64,000 bases of DNA from Rossellomorea sp. y25 (GCF_038049935.1 NZ_CP145886.1:1558501-1622500); one strand, 5' to 3'; positions 53,066 to 63,290 are shown, counted from the stretch's first letter. The notes: generated by a model from the sequence alone, not told the origin. Numbers and translations: made by a program.

Positions 53066-53105
53066 AAAAGGTGAGCTTCTTTTATAAAGGGGCTTACCTT
53101 TTTTG
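53066..53105 (+). terminator. Terminator after asnO
   Basis: AAAAGGTGAGCTTC...GGGGCTTACCTTTTTT hairpin with T6. Confidence 0.8.
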
Positions 53106-53176
53106 TGTGAGTTAGAACGATAAGAGAATTTGGATAGGGGGTTCCTATGCGGTATCTTTTGGAAAAATAAGTGAAA

Positions 53177-53302
53177 CGGCTGGATTTTTATTGATTTCGG
53201 CTGGATTACATTTGGTAATGGCCGGATTTTTGGTCGTAACGGCCGCATTTTTCATGAAAGTGGCTGGATTTTCCATTAAAACGGCCGGAATTTCTCGAGA
53301 AA
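53177..53302 (+). repeat. Tandem array, 21-bp unit, family CGGCYGGATT
   Basis: Six units starting at 53177, 53198, 53219, 53240, 53261 and 53282, every one exactly 21 bp after the last: CGGCTGGATT, CGGCTGGATT, TGGCCGGATT, CGGCCGCATT, TGGCTGGATT, CGGCCGGAAT, each followed by 11 variable AT-rich bases. This is the same unit as the array at 23583-23788, in the opposite orientation. No gene is supported elsewhere in the 53056-53659 gap. Confidence 0.9.
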
Positions 53303-53373
53303 CTCCAGGTTAAAAAACCAATAAGAATTAAGAGACAGGTACAAACATAGATTTTAAGTAATAATGATTTAAA

Positions 53374-53416
53374 AAGGAGGCATAGTAAAAGGAGGGTACC
53401 TTTTATATGTCTCCTT
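53374..53416. repeat. Long hairpin in the asnO-crt intergenic region
   Basis: AAGGAGGCATAGTAAAAGG (53374-53392) pairs almost fully with CCTTTTATATGTCTCCTT (53399-53416) around AGGGTA. No T run follows, so it is not a standard terminator. It may be a remnant of a mobile palindrome or an RNA element. Confidence 0.5.
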
Positions 53417-53571
53417 GTTGTATTTCCAATCAATTCATCGTAGTGATCTATCCATGGTAAAACAGCGAAGGTAAACGGATCTCAATACTCAAGATTTGCG
53501 AAAATTTTATAAGAGACAAGCCCAGTCATTTTTTGTGAATCAAATTTTTCTGGAAAATGAGTGCTTAAACT

Positions 53572-53633
53572 TTGTTTCTAGTAAAAAAGAATTGTATACT
53601 ATATTTGTATAAGTATTGTATAATAAATGTACA
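53572..53633 (+). promoter_or_regulatory. Carotenoid operon promoter with TGTAYA direct repeats
   Basis: -35 TTGTTT (53572-53577), 17 nt, -10 TATACT (53595-53600). Overlapping and following it are TTGTATA at 53592, 53605 and 53616 and ATGTACA at 53627; the last three are exactly 11 bp apart. A second possible -10, TATAAT, lies at 53619-53624. Tandem 11-bp TGTA-type repeats over a promoter resemble CarH/LitR operators. Confidence 0.6.
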
Positions 53634-53659
53634 AATAAAAAATATCGGAGGCAGTAACG

Positions 53660-55183
53660 ATGGCCAAAAAAATGATCGTCATAGGTGCTGGTCCAGGAGG
53701 TCTAGCGGCAGCGATGCTTTTAGCCGGCAAGGGGTACGACGTAGAAGTATATGAAAAGCAAACATTCATTGGGGGACGAAACGGGTCTGTCACCATGGAT
53801 GGGTATACGTTCGATATTGGTCCAACGTTCTTGAGCATGCCGGAAATTGCTGAAGAATTATTCGAGGCAGCAGGGAGAAATCTTCACGACTATGTGGATT
53901 TACAAGAGCTCTCAATGATGTATGAACTGCTTTTTAAAGATAAAAGAGTGCAAATGTTTAAAGACCCGGAGAGACTATCCCGGGAAATTGAACGTCATTA
54001 TCCGGGGAATGCAGAAGGGTATACGCGTTTTATGAATGATACACGTAAGAAAATGGAGCGTTTAAAGCCGATTCTCCAAAGTCCCATGGATCGATATTAT
54101 CAATATATCAGCTGGAAGGTTTTGAGGGCACTTCCCCAATTGTCATTAGGGAAATCACTTTATAGTGTGTTAAGCGATTATTTCACTGATCATGAATTGC
54201 GGTTAGCCTTTACCTTTCAATCGAAATATTTAGGGATGTCACCGTGGGAGTGTCCGGGAGCATTCTCGATTTTGTCCTTCATGGAGCATGAATATGGCAT
54301 TTTTCACCCGATCGGCGGGGTAAATCAGCTGTCGAAAGCCATGGCCAAAGTAGTAACGGAGCATGGAGGTTCCATCCATTTGGGCCGGGGGGTCAAGAAA
54401 TTGTGGATTGAAGATCGTAATGTGGTGAAGGGAATCATTACAGAGGATGGAGTGAAGGTTTCCGCAGATGAAGTCATCATCAATGGAGATTTTGCTCATG
54501 TGATGAGTAACCTTGTAGAAGACGGAGTTCTCAAGAAGTACAGTAAAGAAAAACTGAAGAAGAAGAAGTATTCCTGCTCCACCTTCATGATTTATCTTGG
54601 AATCGATAAACAGTATGATCTTCCTCATCACAGCATCCTTTTCGCAGAGGACTATAAGAGAAATGTGGAGGAAATAACGGAGACGTTTACACTTCCTGAA
54701 GATCCCTCCATTTATATTCAAAATGCTTCTGTGACAGATAAGACGCTTGCTCCTCCAGGACATTCCACTTTATATATCCTTGCTCCCGTTCCCAATAATG
54801 TAAGCGGAATTGATTGGACAGAGAATGAACGAACGTTCCGGGATCTTGTTCTGGATGCAGTTGAAAGCAAAACAGGTTTAAAGAACATTCGGGAACATAT
54901 CCAAGTTGAAAAAATCATCTCGCCTCATCACTGGGAAACGGACTTCAATATATACGAAGGTGCGACCTTCAATCTCGGTCACCAATTAACTCAGATGATG
55001 GCACTCAGACCTCACAACAAATTTGAAGAGCTTGAAAACTGCTGGCTGGTCGGCGGAGGAACTCATCCTGGAAGCGGGTTGCCTACGATATTAGAATCAG
55101 CCCGTATTACAACGAATATGCTGATGAACGAAGATCCCTCCTTCTCATTTACCAAAGATCAAACAATGGGGGAAGCATTATGA
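53660..55183 (+). CDS. crtN: CrtN-type carotenoid desaturase (diapophytoene desaturase-like)
   Basis: 507 residues. N-terminal FAD dinucleotide-binding motif GAGPGGLAAAMLLAGKGYDVEVYEK followed by GGRNGSVTMDGYTFDIGPT, and the C-terminal carotenoid-desaturase signature GGGTHPGSGLPTILESAR. Introduces double bonds into (apo)phytoene. ATCGGAGG precedes the ATG. First of three overlapping genes; the next desaturase starts at its stop (ATGA). Together with a CrtM-like synthase, a C30 pathway from farnesyl-PP is likely, as in pigmented Bacillus, but C40 cannot be excluded from sequence. Confidence 0.9.
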   Translation: MAKKMIVIGAGPGGLAAAMLLAGKGYDVEVYEKQTFIGGRNGSVTMDGYTFDIGPTFLSMPEIAEELFEAAGRNLHDYVDLQELSMMYELLFKDKRVQMFKDPERLSREIERHYPGNAEGYTRFMNDTRKKMERLKPILQSPMDRYYQYISWKVLRALPQLSLGKSLYSVLSDYFTDHELRLAFTFQSKYLGMSPWECPGAFSILSFMEHEYGIFHPIGGVNQLSKAMAKVVTEHGGSIHLGRGVKKLWIEDRNVVKGIITEDGVKVSADEVIINGDFAHVMSNLVEDGVLKKYSKEKLKKKKYSCSTFMIYLGIDKQYDLPHHSILFAEDYKRNVEEITETFTLPEDPSIYIQNASVTDKTLAPPGHSTLYILAPVPNNVSGIDWTENERTFRDLVLDAVESKTGLKNIREHIQVEKIISPHHWETDFNIYEGATFNLGHQLTQMMALRPHNKFEELENCWLVGGGTHPGSGLPTILESARITTNMLMNEDPSFSFTKDQTMGEAL

Positions 55184-56682
55184 AAACGGCGATTGTTGGA
55201 TCAGGCATCGGCGGATTGATATCGGGACTGTTACTGTCGAAAGAGGGCCATGAGGTTACGGTGTATGAAAAAGAGTCAATCATCGGTGGGCGTCTTGCCT
55301 TTGTTCAAGAAGGTGATTACAAAATTGATAAAGGACCGACCATCGTGCTTCTGCCCGAAATGCTGCTTTCCATTCTTTCAGAAGCAGGTATAAATACAGA
55401 CGCAATTGAATTCGTCCGATGTGATCCTTTGTATAACGTTCATTTTGCAGACGGTCAAACATATACAAAATATGCTGATGTAGATAAGCAATATGAAGAA
55501 ATAAAACAGCAGTTTCCTGGAGATGAAGACGGATTCCTGCGATTTATGAATGACATGGATGAACGGTTTACAATCGGTAAGCCTCAATTTCTTGAATCCT
55601 CTTTTTTAAAGACAAAAGACTATCTGAATCGGGAAACGATTGGCTCACTGCTTAAGTTAAAAGCATACAGGAACGTGATGGGGAATTTAAAGCATTATTT
55701 TGATCATGAAAAACTCCAAACCGCATACGGGCTTCAAACCTTATACATCGGCGGGAACCCCTATACGACTCCTGCAATTTATAGTTTGGTATCCTTTAGT
55801 GAGCATAAACATGGTATCTATTATATAAATGGTGGTTATGCATCTCTATTGGAGCATGTACTAGAGGCTTGTGAACGGAATGGTGTCTCCATCAAGACCT
55901 CCTCATCTGTCACAGAAATCGAGACTACAGGTGATAAAGCGACTCACATCGTGCTTGGAAACCGTAGAGAAGAAATAGATGCAGTGATCATCAATGGAGA
56001 TTTTCCTACGGCATCAAAATTATTAAAGAAAAAGGCCCCTAAACCTTACAAGCCCTCATCCGGTTGCGTCTTGTTGTATATGGGAATAGAGGGGGGTTTT
56101 AAAGAAAAGGAAATGCATCAATTTTATTTAAATGAACATTTCTCTAATAATATGGAGGATATTTTCAAGAATAAGAGAATTCCTAAAGAACCTTCATTTT
56201 ACGTATTTAATCCGTCTAAGGTTGATTCATCCCTTGCGCCTAAAGGGAACAGTGTCCTATACGTCCTAATCCCTGTTCCGGTTTCCGAGAAATTGGACTG
56301 GAAGAAGGCTTCAGAATTTCTTTCCAATTCTGTATTGGATACAATGGAAAAAAGGGGCTTTAAAGAGTTAAGAAAACGAATTAAGTGGATGAAAGTAAGG
56401 ACACCTGAAGAGGCAAAACAAGAGGGGTTATATTCTGGAGGAAGCTTCGGTATTGCACCCAGTTTAATGCAATCAGGTCCGTTCAGACCTCAGGTACAAC
56501 CGTTTGCAGAAAAGAATATCTTTGCTGTAGGAGCGTCCATCCATCCGGGTGGTGGTGTACCGATTGTCATGCAGGGGGCAAAGCTTGTTGCTGAATCCTT
56601 TAAAGAACTTTATAAATCCGAGTCGGAAAGGAAGGATGTGACCTTACATGAACAAGATCTTGGAAGCATACGATCATTGTGA
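55180..56682 (+). CDS. Second CrtN/CrtP-like carotenoid desaturase or oxidase
   Basis: 500 residues, paralogue of the preceding enzyme: GSGIGGLISGLLLSKEGHEVTVYEK, GGRLAFVQEGDYKIDKGPT and C-terminal VGASIHPGGGVPIVMQGAKL. Bacillus pigment clusters often carry several CrtN paralogues, some oxidising terminal methyl groups, so this may act after desaturation. ATGA overlap with the first desaturase gene and a 35-bp overlap with the synthase gene. Whether it is a desaturase or oxidase cannot be told here. Confidence 0.87.
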   Translation: MKTAIVGSGIGGLISGLLLSKEGHEVTVYEKESIIGGRLAFVQEGDYKIDKGPTIVLLPEMLLSILSEAGINTDAIEFVRCDPLYNVHFADGQTYTKYADVDKQYEEIKQQFPGDEDGFLRFMNDMDERFTIGKPQFLESSFLKTKDYLNRETIGSLLKLKAYRNVMGNLKHYFDHEKLQTAYGLQTLYIGGNPYTTPAIYSLVSFSEHKHGIYYINGGYASLLEHVLEACERNGVSIKTSSSVTEIETTGDKATHIVLGNRREEIDAVIINGDFPTASKLLKKKAPKPYKPSSGCVLLYMGIEGGFKEKEMHQFYLNEHFSNNMEDIFKNKRIPKEPSFYVFNPSKVDSSLAPKGNSVLYVLIPVPVSEKLDWKKASEFLSNSVLDTMEKRGFKELRKRIKWMKVRTPEEAKQEGLYSGGSFGIAPSLMQSGPFRPQVQPFAEKNIFAVGASIHPGGGVPIVMQGAKLVAESFKELYKSESERKDVTLHEQDLGSIRSL

Positions 56683-57484
56683 GAATATCATTAAACTTCA
56701 CTCAAAGACCTTTTACAGAGCATTTTCCCTTTTACCGAAAGACCAAAAGAAAGCCGTATGGGCTGTCTATGCATTTTGTCGAAAAGTAGATGATATCGTA
56801 GACGAGGGGATCTGGCCATCCGATGAATTGCTCCGGTTCGAAAAAGAATTCGAATCATTTCTTAGGGGTTATTATAACGAAGAAGAGCCTATGTGGGTAG
56901 CATTGAACGATGTATTTAAACATTTCAACATGGACATCGGAGCCTTTCGGGATATGATGAAAGGACAGCGGATGGATTTGAACGGGAGAATTTACGTGAC
57001 GATGGATGATGTACTGGACTATTCTTATCACGTTGCAAGCACTGTAGGGTTAATGCTCCTTCCTATTCTTGCTCCCGGGAAAGAACATCAATTAAGAGAA
57101 GATGGGATTTACTTAGGGTATGCCATGCAGCTTACCAATATTTTAAGAGATATTGGTGAGGATTTGGAAAGAGGAAGATTATATATCCCGCAGGATTTAT
57201 TTGTTAAATATGAATATACTGTAACAGAATTAATGGATTATCAAAATAATGATGCTTTCCGGTCCGTATGGGAAGAAATGGCCAGGGTTGCAGAAGACTA
57301 TTATGATAGAGCATTCCGTACAATGAATCTTTATCCTGTGTATTCAAGAACACCAGTGAAGGGTGCCGCATTATTGTATAGGGCCATCCTGAATGAAGTA
57401 AGAAAGAATCACTATAATGTTTTTTCCAAGAAGCATTTCGTGTCGAAGGATGTAAAAGAAAAAATCATTTCAACGATTTCGTAA
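56648..57484 (+). CDS. CrtM/YisP-like squalene/phytoene synthase family protein
   Basis: 278 residues. Both aspartate-rich motifs for prenyl-diphosphate binding are intact: CRKVDDIVDEG (~50) and NILRDIGEDLERGR (~170). YAFCRKVDD and the LYIPQDLF segment are family hallmarks. Probably condenses two farnesyl-PP into dehydrosqualene. In B. subtilis the yisP gene at this same position (after asnO) encodes an enzyme of this family with farnesyl-diphosphate phosphatase activity and no desaturases beside it. The ATG lies inside the upstream gene (35-bp overlap) after GGAAGGATG. Confidence 0.9.
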   Translation: MNKILEAYDHCENIIKLHSKTFYRAFSLLPKDQKKAVWAVYAFCRKVDDIVDEGIWPSDELLRFEKEFESFLRGYYNEEEPMWVALNDVFKHFNMDIGAFRDMMKGQRMDLNGRIYVTMDDVLDYSYHVASTVGLMLLPILAPGKEHQLREDGIYLGYAMQLTNILRDIGEDLERGRLYIPQDLFVKYEYTVTELMDYQNNDAFRSVWEEMARVAEDYYDRAFRTMNLYPVYSRTPVKGAALLYRAILNEVRKNHYNVFSKKHFVSKDVKEKIISTIS

Positions 57485-57536
57485 ATAATCCCGTATGGAA
57501 GCTTAGGTTGTAAACTTCCATACGGGATTATTTTTG
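57484..57536. terminator. Terminator of the carotenoid operon
   Basis: AATAATCCCGTATGGAAG / CTTCCATACGGGATTATT, an 18-bp perfect stem, then T4. Strong and bidirectional. Confidence 0.95.
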
Positions 57537-57581
57537 GTATAGACAAAAAAAGAGAGCCGCTTTCTGCAGCTCCCGATTTGA

Positions 57582-58970
57582 TTAGATTGTGTTTCGTTGA
57601 TTCATGGTTTCACTCACTTTACCTGTTCCGATGGAATTTAATCTTTCGACAAGATCAGATCCAAAAGGAGAAGAGGAAGAAATGTTTGATTCTAATACAG
57701 TATCTTTTAATTCATAGGCGTTCGATCCATGCTCTGTAAAATCCAGTCCTGAAAGTTCTTCTTCACGTGAAACGCGGATACTTGATACTCTCGTGACGAT
57801 GAACAGGAAACCTCCGACCGTTACGGACGTCCAGGCAATAACTGCCAACACGCCTAGGACTTGTGTGGCTACTAAAGAGACGCCACCGCCATATAATAAA
57901 CCGTTTGAAACATCAAACAATCCAACTGCTACCGTACCCCAGATCCCACAAATTCCATGGACTGCAATGGCTCCAACAGGATCATCGACTTTAAGTTTCG
58001 TATCGATGAACGTTACGGCTTCAACCAGGATCACTCCTGCAATAAGCCCTATAAAGAGAGAGCCGACGAGTGATACATTGGCACAGCCGGCAGTGATTCC
58101 GACAAGTCCTCCCAGTGCTCCGTTTAATGTCAGAGAAGGATCGATTCGTTTAAATCTTACTAGTGTATAGAAAGCGGATGAAAGAATGGCAGCAGATGCT
58201 GAGAATAAAGTTGTTGTAATGACGTGAGGTACAAGCGTCGGATCAGCGGCTAGGCTGCTGCCTCCATTAAATCCAAACCAGCCGAACCAAAGGATGAATA
58301 CCCCAAGGGCACCGATCGGGATATTATGACCAGGAATAACATTCACTTTCCCTTTATTGTATTTGCCGATACGTGCTCCAAGGAAAAGCACCGTAATAAA
58401 GGCTCCGACAGCACCTGTTAAATGAACGACAGTAGATCCGGCAAAATCAACGAATCCAAGCTCTGAAAGCCATCCGCCACCCCAAATCCAATGTCCGACA
58501 ATCGGATAAATGATTCCGGTCATGGCAATGGTCAATAGAATATAACTCTTAAGCTTCATTCGTTCAGCTACAGCCCCTGAAATGATCGTTGCACATGTAG
58601 CGGCAAATACAGATTGGAATAGGAAGAAACCGATATCTTCACGTCCTGAAAGGAAAAAGCTGTCAGCACCAATGATTCCACCGGATGTTCCCCCAAACAT
58701 AAACCCAAACCCTACAATGAAAAACAGAACAGAAGCAATGGCTACAGTTAAGAAGTTTTTCATCAGGATATTAAGGGAGTTCTTGGCTCGGGTAAATCCA
58801 GTCTCGACCATGGCGAATCCAGCGTGCATGAAGAACACAAGGACTGCAGCAATCATGACCCACAAGGAGTCAACGGATGCTTGAACAGATTCTGCGGTAG
58901 GGGCCGCAGCAAAAGCAGTAGTGCTCACAAACAGTGACAGAAACAACAGAGCAGAAATTTTTTTAATCAA
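57582..58970 (-). CDS. amt: Ammonium transporter (Amt/NrgA)
   Basis: 462 residues. Signal-peptide-like N-terminus (ending TTAFAAAPTAES), then 11 TM helices with Amt signatures GFAMVETGFTRAKNSLNILMKN and FGWFGFNGGSSLA, and conserved pore His residues in VVHLTGAVGAF and AIAVHGICGIWG. TTG start 6 nt after GGAGGG. Downstream of and co-transcribed with glnK on the minus strand, an arrangement that lets PII block the channel when nitrogen is plentiful. C-terminal cytosolic tail is long (~60 residues). Confidence 0.95.
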   Translation of the reverse strand: MIKKISALLFLSLFVSTTAFAAAPTAESVQASVDSLWVMIAAVLVFFMHAGFAMVETGFTRAKNSLNILMKNFLTVAIASVLFFIVGFGFMFGGTSGGIIGADSFFLSGREDIGFFLFQSVFAATCATIISGAVAERMKLKSYILLTIAMTGIIYPIVGHWIWGGGWLSELGFVDFAGSTVVHLTGAVGAFITVLFLGARIGKYNKGKVNVIPGHNIPIGALGVFILWFGWFGFNGGSSLAADPTLVPHVITTTLFSASAAILSSAFYTLVRFKRIDPSLTLNGALGGLVGITAGCANVSLVGSLFIGLIAGVILVEAVTFIDTKLKVDDPVGAIAVHGICGIWGTVAVGLFDVSNGLLYGGGVSLVATQVLGVLAVIAWTSVTVGGFLFIVTRVSSIRVSREEELSGLDFTEHGSNAYELKDTVLESNISSSSPFGSDLVERLNSIGTGKVSETMNQRNTI

Positions 58971-59032
58971 TGGTATCCCTCCAAATTTGGTTTGGTAAAG
59001 CGGCTTGGTGATTGAGTTAGGAATGAAATAAT

Positions 59033-59374
59033 CTATAAAACAGCTTTTTTTCCTCGTTCACCTGTACGGATGCGAATGACATCCTCAACCGGATAGATGA
59101 AAATCTTTCCGTCTCCTACGGTGTCAGTACTGCAATGTTCAACGATGAGATCAATGATGTCTTCAACCTGACCATCGTCGACGATCATTTCCACCTTTAC
59201 ACGGGGGACTAACTGCAGTTCAAATTTATTACCTCTGAAAATCCCTTGCTTCCCTTTTTGTTTTCCACAGCCAGCTGCTTCCGATACGGTTAGTCCGCTG
59301 AAGCCACGAAGGCATAACGCTTCTCGCAGGGACAAGAATGCTTCTGCACGTATAATCGCTTCTACTTTTTTCAT
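59033..59374 (-). CDS. glnK: Nitrogen regulatory PII protein (GlnK)
   Basis: 113 residues from the ATG at 59374, 7 nt after AAAGGAGG; the ATG at 59404 has no RBS. PII fold with KVEAIIRAEAFLSLREAL, T-loop region GKQKGKQGIFRGNKFELQLVPRVK, and C-terminal signatures TVGDGKIFIYPVEDVIRIRTGERG. The T-loop tyrosine used for uridylylation in enteric PII (in GAEY) corresponds to Phe here (GNKF), so control is by ligand binding rather than by uridylylation. First gene of the glnK-amt operon; a TnrA box lies upstream. Confidence 0.93.
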   Translation of the reverse strand: MKKVEAIIRAEAFLSLREALCLRGFSGLTVSEAAGCGKQKGKQGIFRGNKFELQLVPRVKVEMIVDDGQVEDIIDLIVEHCSTDTVGDGKIFIYPVEDVIRIRTGERGKKAVL

Positions 59375-59431
59375 TGTTTTTTCCTCCTTTAGTTTTATGT
59401 TCATTCATTCTTGGATAAATCGATTCTATGA

Positions 59432-59448
59432 TGTTAGGTTTTATGACA
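59432..59448. promoter_or_regulatory. TnrA box upstream of glnK-amt
   Basis: TGTTAGGTTTTATGACA matches the palindromic TGTNA-N7-TNACA consensus exactly, 58 bp upstream of the glnK start. TnrA activates nrgAB (amt-glnK) in B. subtilis during nitrogen limitation. Confidence 0.8.
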
Positions 59449-59620
59449 TGAATAAGTTATATTATTTATCATATTCAGAAAATAACAAAAGTTCAAGTGT
59501 TAATTTATAATGTAAGCGTTTTTATGTAAAAAAACTTAACATGAATTGATGGATGCGTTTTCATTTGGAGTGAAAAGGAGGGAGGGGGGACAAAACTAAA
59601 AAACCAAATAAATAAATAAA
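59449..59620. other. AT-rich leader region with a cre-like site
   Basis: Non-coding stretch upstream of the TnrA box. TGTAAGCGTTTTTA (59511-59524) matches 13 of 14 cre positions, but it is about 140 bp from the glnK start, so its role is unclear. A purine-rich GGAGGGAGGGGGGAC tract lies at 59578-59591. No gene seen. Confidence 0.4.
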
Positions 59621-59662
59621 AAACCCGAACAAATCTGCCTAAAGCAGATTTGTTCGGGTTTT
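59621..59662 (-). terminator. Terminator of the MATE gene
   Basis: AAACCCGAACAAATCTGC-CTAAA-GCAGATTTGTTCGGGTTT, an 18-bp perfect stem. On the minus strand it is followed by a T-rich tract (complement of AATAAATAAAAA). It lies about 110 bp after the MATE stop. Confidence 0.9.
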
Positions 59663-59769
59663 ACTTAGACTAAAACACTTTTGTCCCATCCTTTTTATTA
59701 AAAGAGGGAGGGTAGCAGCGGTCATATGGACTTGCTCCAAGGTTCACAACCACTTGAAGGTCCGTCCCT

Positions 59770-61125
59770 CTAAACTGTGCTATTATCACTTTGGACAAAT
59801 CGTTTATGGATCCATACTTTGGATCGCCAGCGTTTGAGCATGATGATGCCCCGGAGCCATTCATCGGCAATGAAGGAGATCCAGATGCCGATAAGTCCGA
59901 GCCCAAACCAGATTCCGAGTATATAGGAGAGTGTAACGCTTACTCCCCACATGGATAAGATCCCCATATAGACCGGGAAGCGTACGTCACCTGTTGCTCT
60001 TAGTGCGTTAATGACAACTAAATTGAAGCTTCTGCCTGGTTCGAGAATGATGGTCAGGTAGATCAATGTTTTACCAAGAGAAATGATTTCTTCGTTGTTT
60101 GTAAATATTCGCAGCAGCGGTTCCGCTGCGATAGAGAAAATTCCGGCCATAATAAGAGAGATGAAAATAGCAATCTTTAAACTTTTCAAACACCGTTCAT
60201 AGGCACTGTCAAATTGTTTTGCTCCGATCATATGACCAATGATAATTTGAGTTCCCTGACTGATTGCTACGCTGAATAAAAAGATAAACATCATCAGGTT
60301 TTGTGCATACACCTTGGTGGTCAATGCGTTCGTCCCGATACTTGCAATGAAATACGTAATGACCATTTGTGAGCCGTTATAAGATAAATGTTCTCCTGCA
60401 GAGGGAATCCCGATGCGCAATAAATTTTTCACATGAGAAATGGGTAAACGAAAAAGACTCTTGATTGGAAGAGCATTGGGGATTCGTTTGGTGATCACGA
60501 TGATGCTCACTATGAATCCGATGAGTCTCGAAGCAATCGTGGAAATTGCTACCCCTTCCACTCCTAAAACAGGAACACCAAATGGACCAAAGATAAATAA
60601 ATAGTTCCCGATCACATTGATGATATTCATTCCGATCGTGATGTACATGGCGTCTTTCGTGTAGCCATAGCTCCGCATGATGGAACCGGCTGTCATGATC
60701 AAGGCCTGGATAAAGGCGAATCCTCCAACGATTTTCAAATAAGAAGATGCTTCATCCATCAGTGATCGGGGAAGATCCATTGAAAGCAAAATCGGTACAC
60801 TGAAAAACACAAGGGCGAGACTAAGGAAGAGACCGAATCCTAAGTTAACGGCAATGGAAATGATGGATACTTCTCCAGCCAATCGGTCTTCCCGGGCTCC
60901 CAGATGCTGAGCAACAAGAATGGCAGTACCTGTAGCGACAAATCCAAACATGACAATAATGAGAGAAAGGATTTGATTGGAAACCCCGACGGCTGCAACA
61001 GAATCATCTGAGTACTGACTTAGCATTAACGTATCGGCATTTCCCATCAGCATATGAAGAAAGATTTCAATGAAAATCGGCCAAGTCAAGGCAAAGAGGG
61101 TCATGTTTTTTTGATTCTTACTCAT
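59770..61125 (-). CDS. MATE family efflux transporter (YisQ-like)
   Basis: 451 residues from the ATG at 61125, which follows AAAGGAGA. Twelve predicted TM helices in two MatE domains; N-terminal LTWPIFIEIFLHMLMGNADTLMLSQYSDDSVAAVG and second-half VAISQGTQIIIGHMIGA are typical. Na+- or H+-coupled export of cationic compounds. B. subtilis yisQ (MATE) follows yisP; here the glnK-amt pair has been placed between. Substrate unknown. Confidence 0.88.
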   Translation of the reverse strand: MSKNQKNMTLFALTWPIFIEIFLHMLMGNADTLMLSQYSDDSVAAVGVSNQILSLIIVMFGFVATGTAILVAQHLGAREDRLAGEVSIISIAVNLGFGLFLSLALVFFSVPILLSMDLPRSLMDEASSYLKIVGGFAFIQALIMTAGSIMRSYGYTKDAMYITIGMNIINVIGNYLFIFGPFGVPVLGVEGVAISTIASRLIGFIVSIIVITKRIPNALPIKSLFRLPISHVKNLLRIGIPSAGEHLSYNGSQMVITYFIASIGTNALTTKVYAQNLMMFIFLFSVAISQGTQIIIGHMIGAKQFDSAYERCLKSLKIAIFISLIMAGIFSIAAEPLLRIFTNNEEIISLGKTLIYLTIILEPGRSFNLVVINALRATGDVRFPVYMGILSMWGVSVTLSYILGIWFGLGLIGIWISFIADEWLRGIIMLKRWRSKVWIHKRFVQSDNSTV

Positions 61126-61237
61126 AGATTTCTCCTTTAGCTGGCCAGGGATATGCACCTGGGCATTCTTTACAATTTAAATAGATAAGGGGACTAACCG
61201 TTAAGGTGTAGTCCCACTTTTCACGAACTAAGTTTTT

Positions 61238-63016
<1,779 letters not shown>

Positions 63017-63128
63017 TCATTCCATTTAAAGAGTATTCTAAACCAACAATGTTGTCAATAATAGGTCTATAATCTAGTAAAGCGTTTTCTTTCCTCTCGG
63101 GCTAACATAAAAAATTTTCAAAAAAGTA

Positions 63129-63156
63129 TTGTCAAAGTAGATTTAGTTTGTATAAT
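63129..63156 (+). promoter_or_regulatory. Promoter of the maltodextrin-binding protein gene
   Basis: TTGTCA (63129-63134), 16 nt, TATAAT (63151-63156). The start codon is 135 bp downstream, leaving a leader with two operator-like sites. Confidence 0.7.
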
Positions 63157-63169
63157 AAGAAGTAGGTTG

Positions 63170-63204
63170 TGCAATCGTTTTCACAAAGAATGTAAGCGAT
63201 ATCT
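63170..63204. promoter_or_regulatory. Two cre/LacI-type operator-like sites
   Basis: TGCAATCGTTTTCA (63170-63183) and TGTAAGCGATATCT (63191-63204) each match 13 of 14 positions of TGWAANCGNTNWCA. A weaker third site TGCAAGCGTTTGTT lies at 63227-63240. Located just downstream of the -10, they could bind CcpA and/or a LacI-family maltose regulator. Confidence 0.6.
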
Positions 63205-63290
63205 TTAGAGATTAAGTCATAGTATGTGCAAGCGTTTGTTCAGTCTAATGGAAAGCTCAATATTTTTTACCATACTTAGGAGGGGTCGAG

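Noticed and set aside
53206..53433. Minus-strand frame with heptapeptide-like repeats (SGRFNGK, CGRYDQK)
   Set aside because: The peptide periodicity only reflects the 21-bp DNA unit; no RBS, and the same family at 23.6 kb is not open in the matching frame across the whole array.
59670..59906. 78-codon minus-strand frame overlapping the end of the MATE gene
   Set aside because: Most of it is an out-of-frame reading of the MATE gene; no RBS and no recognisable protein.
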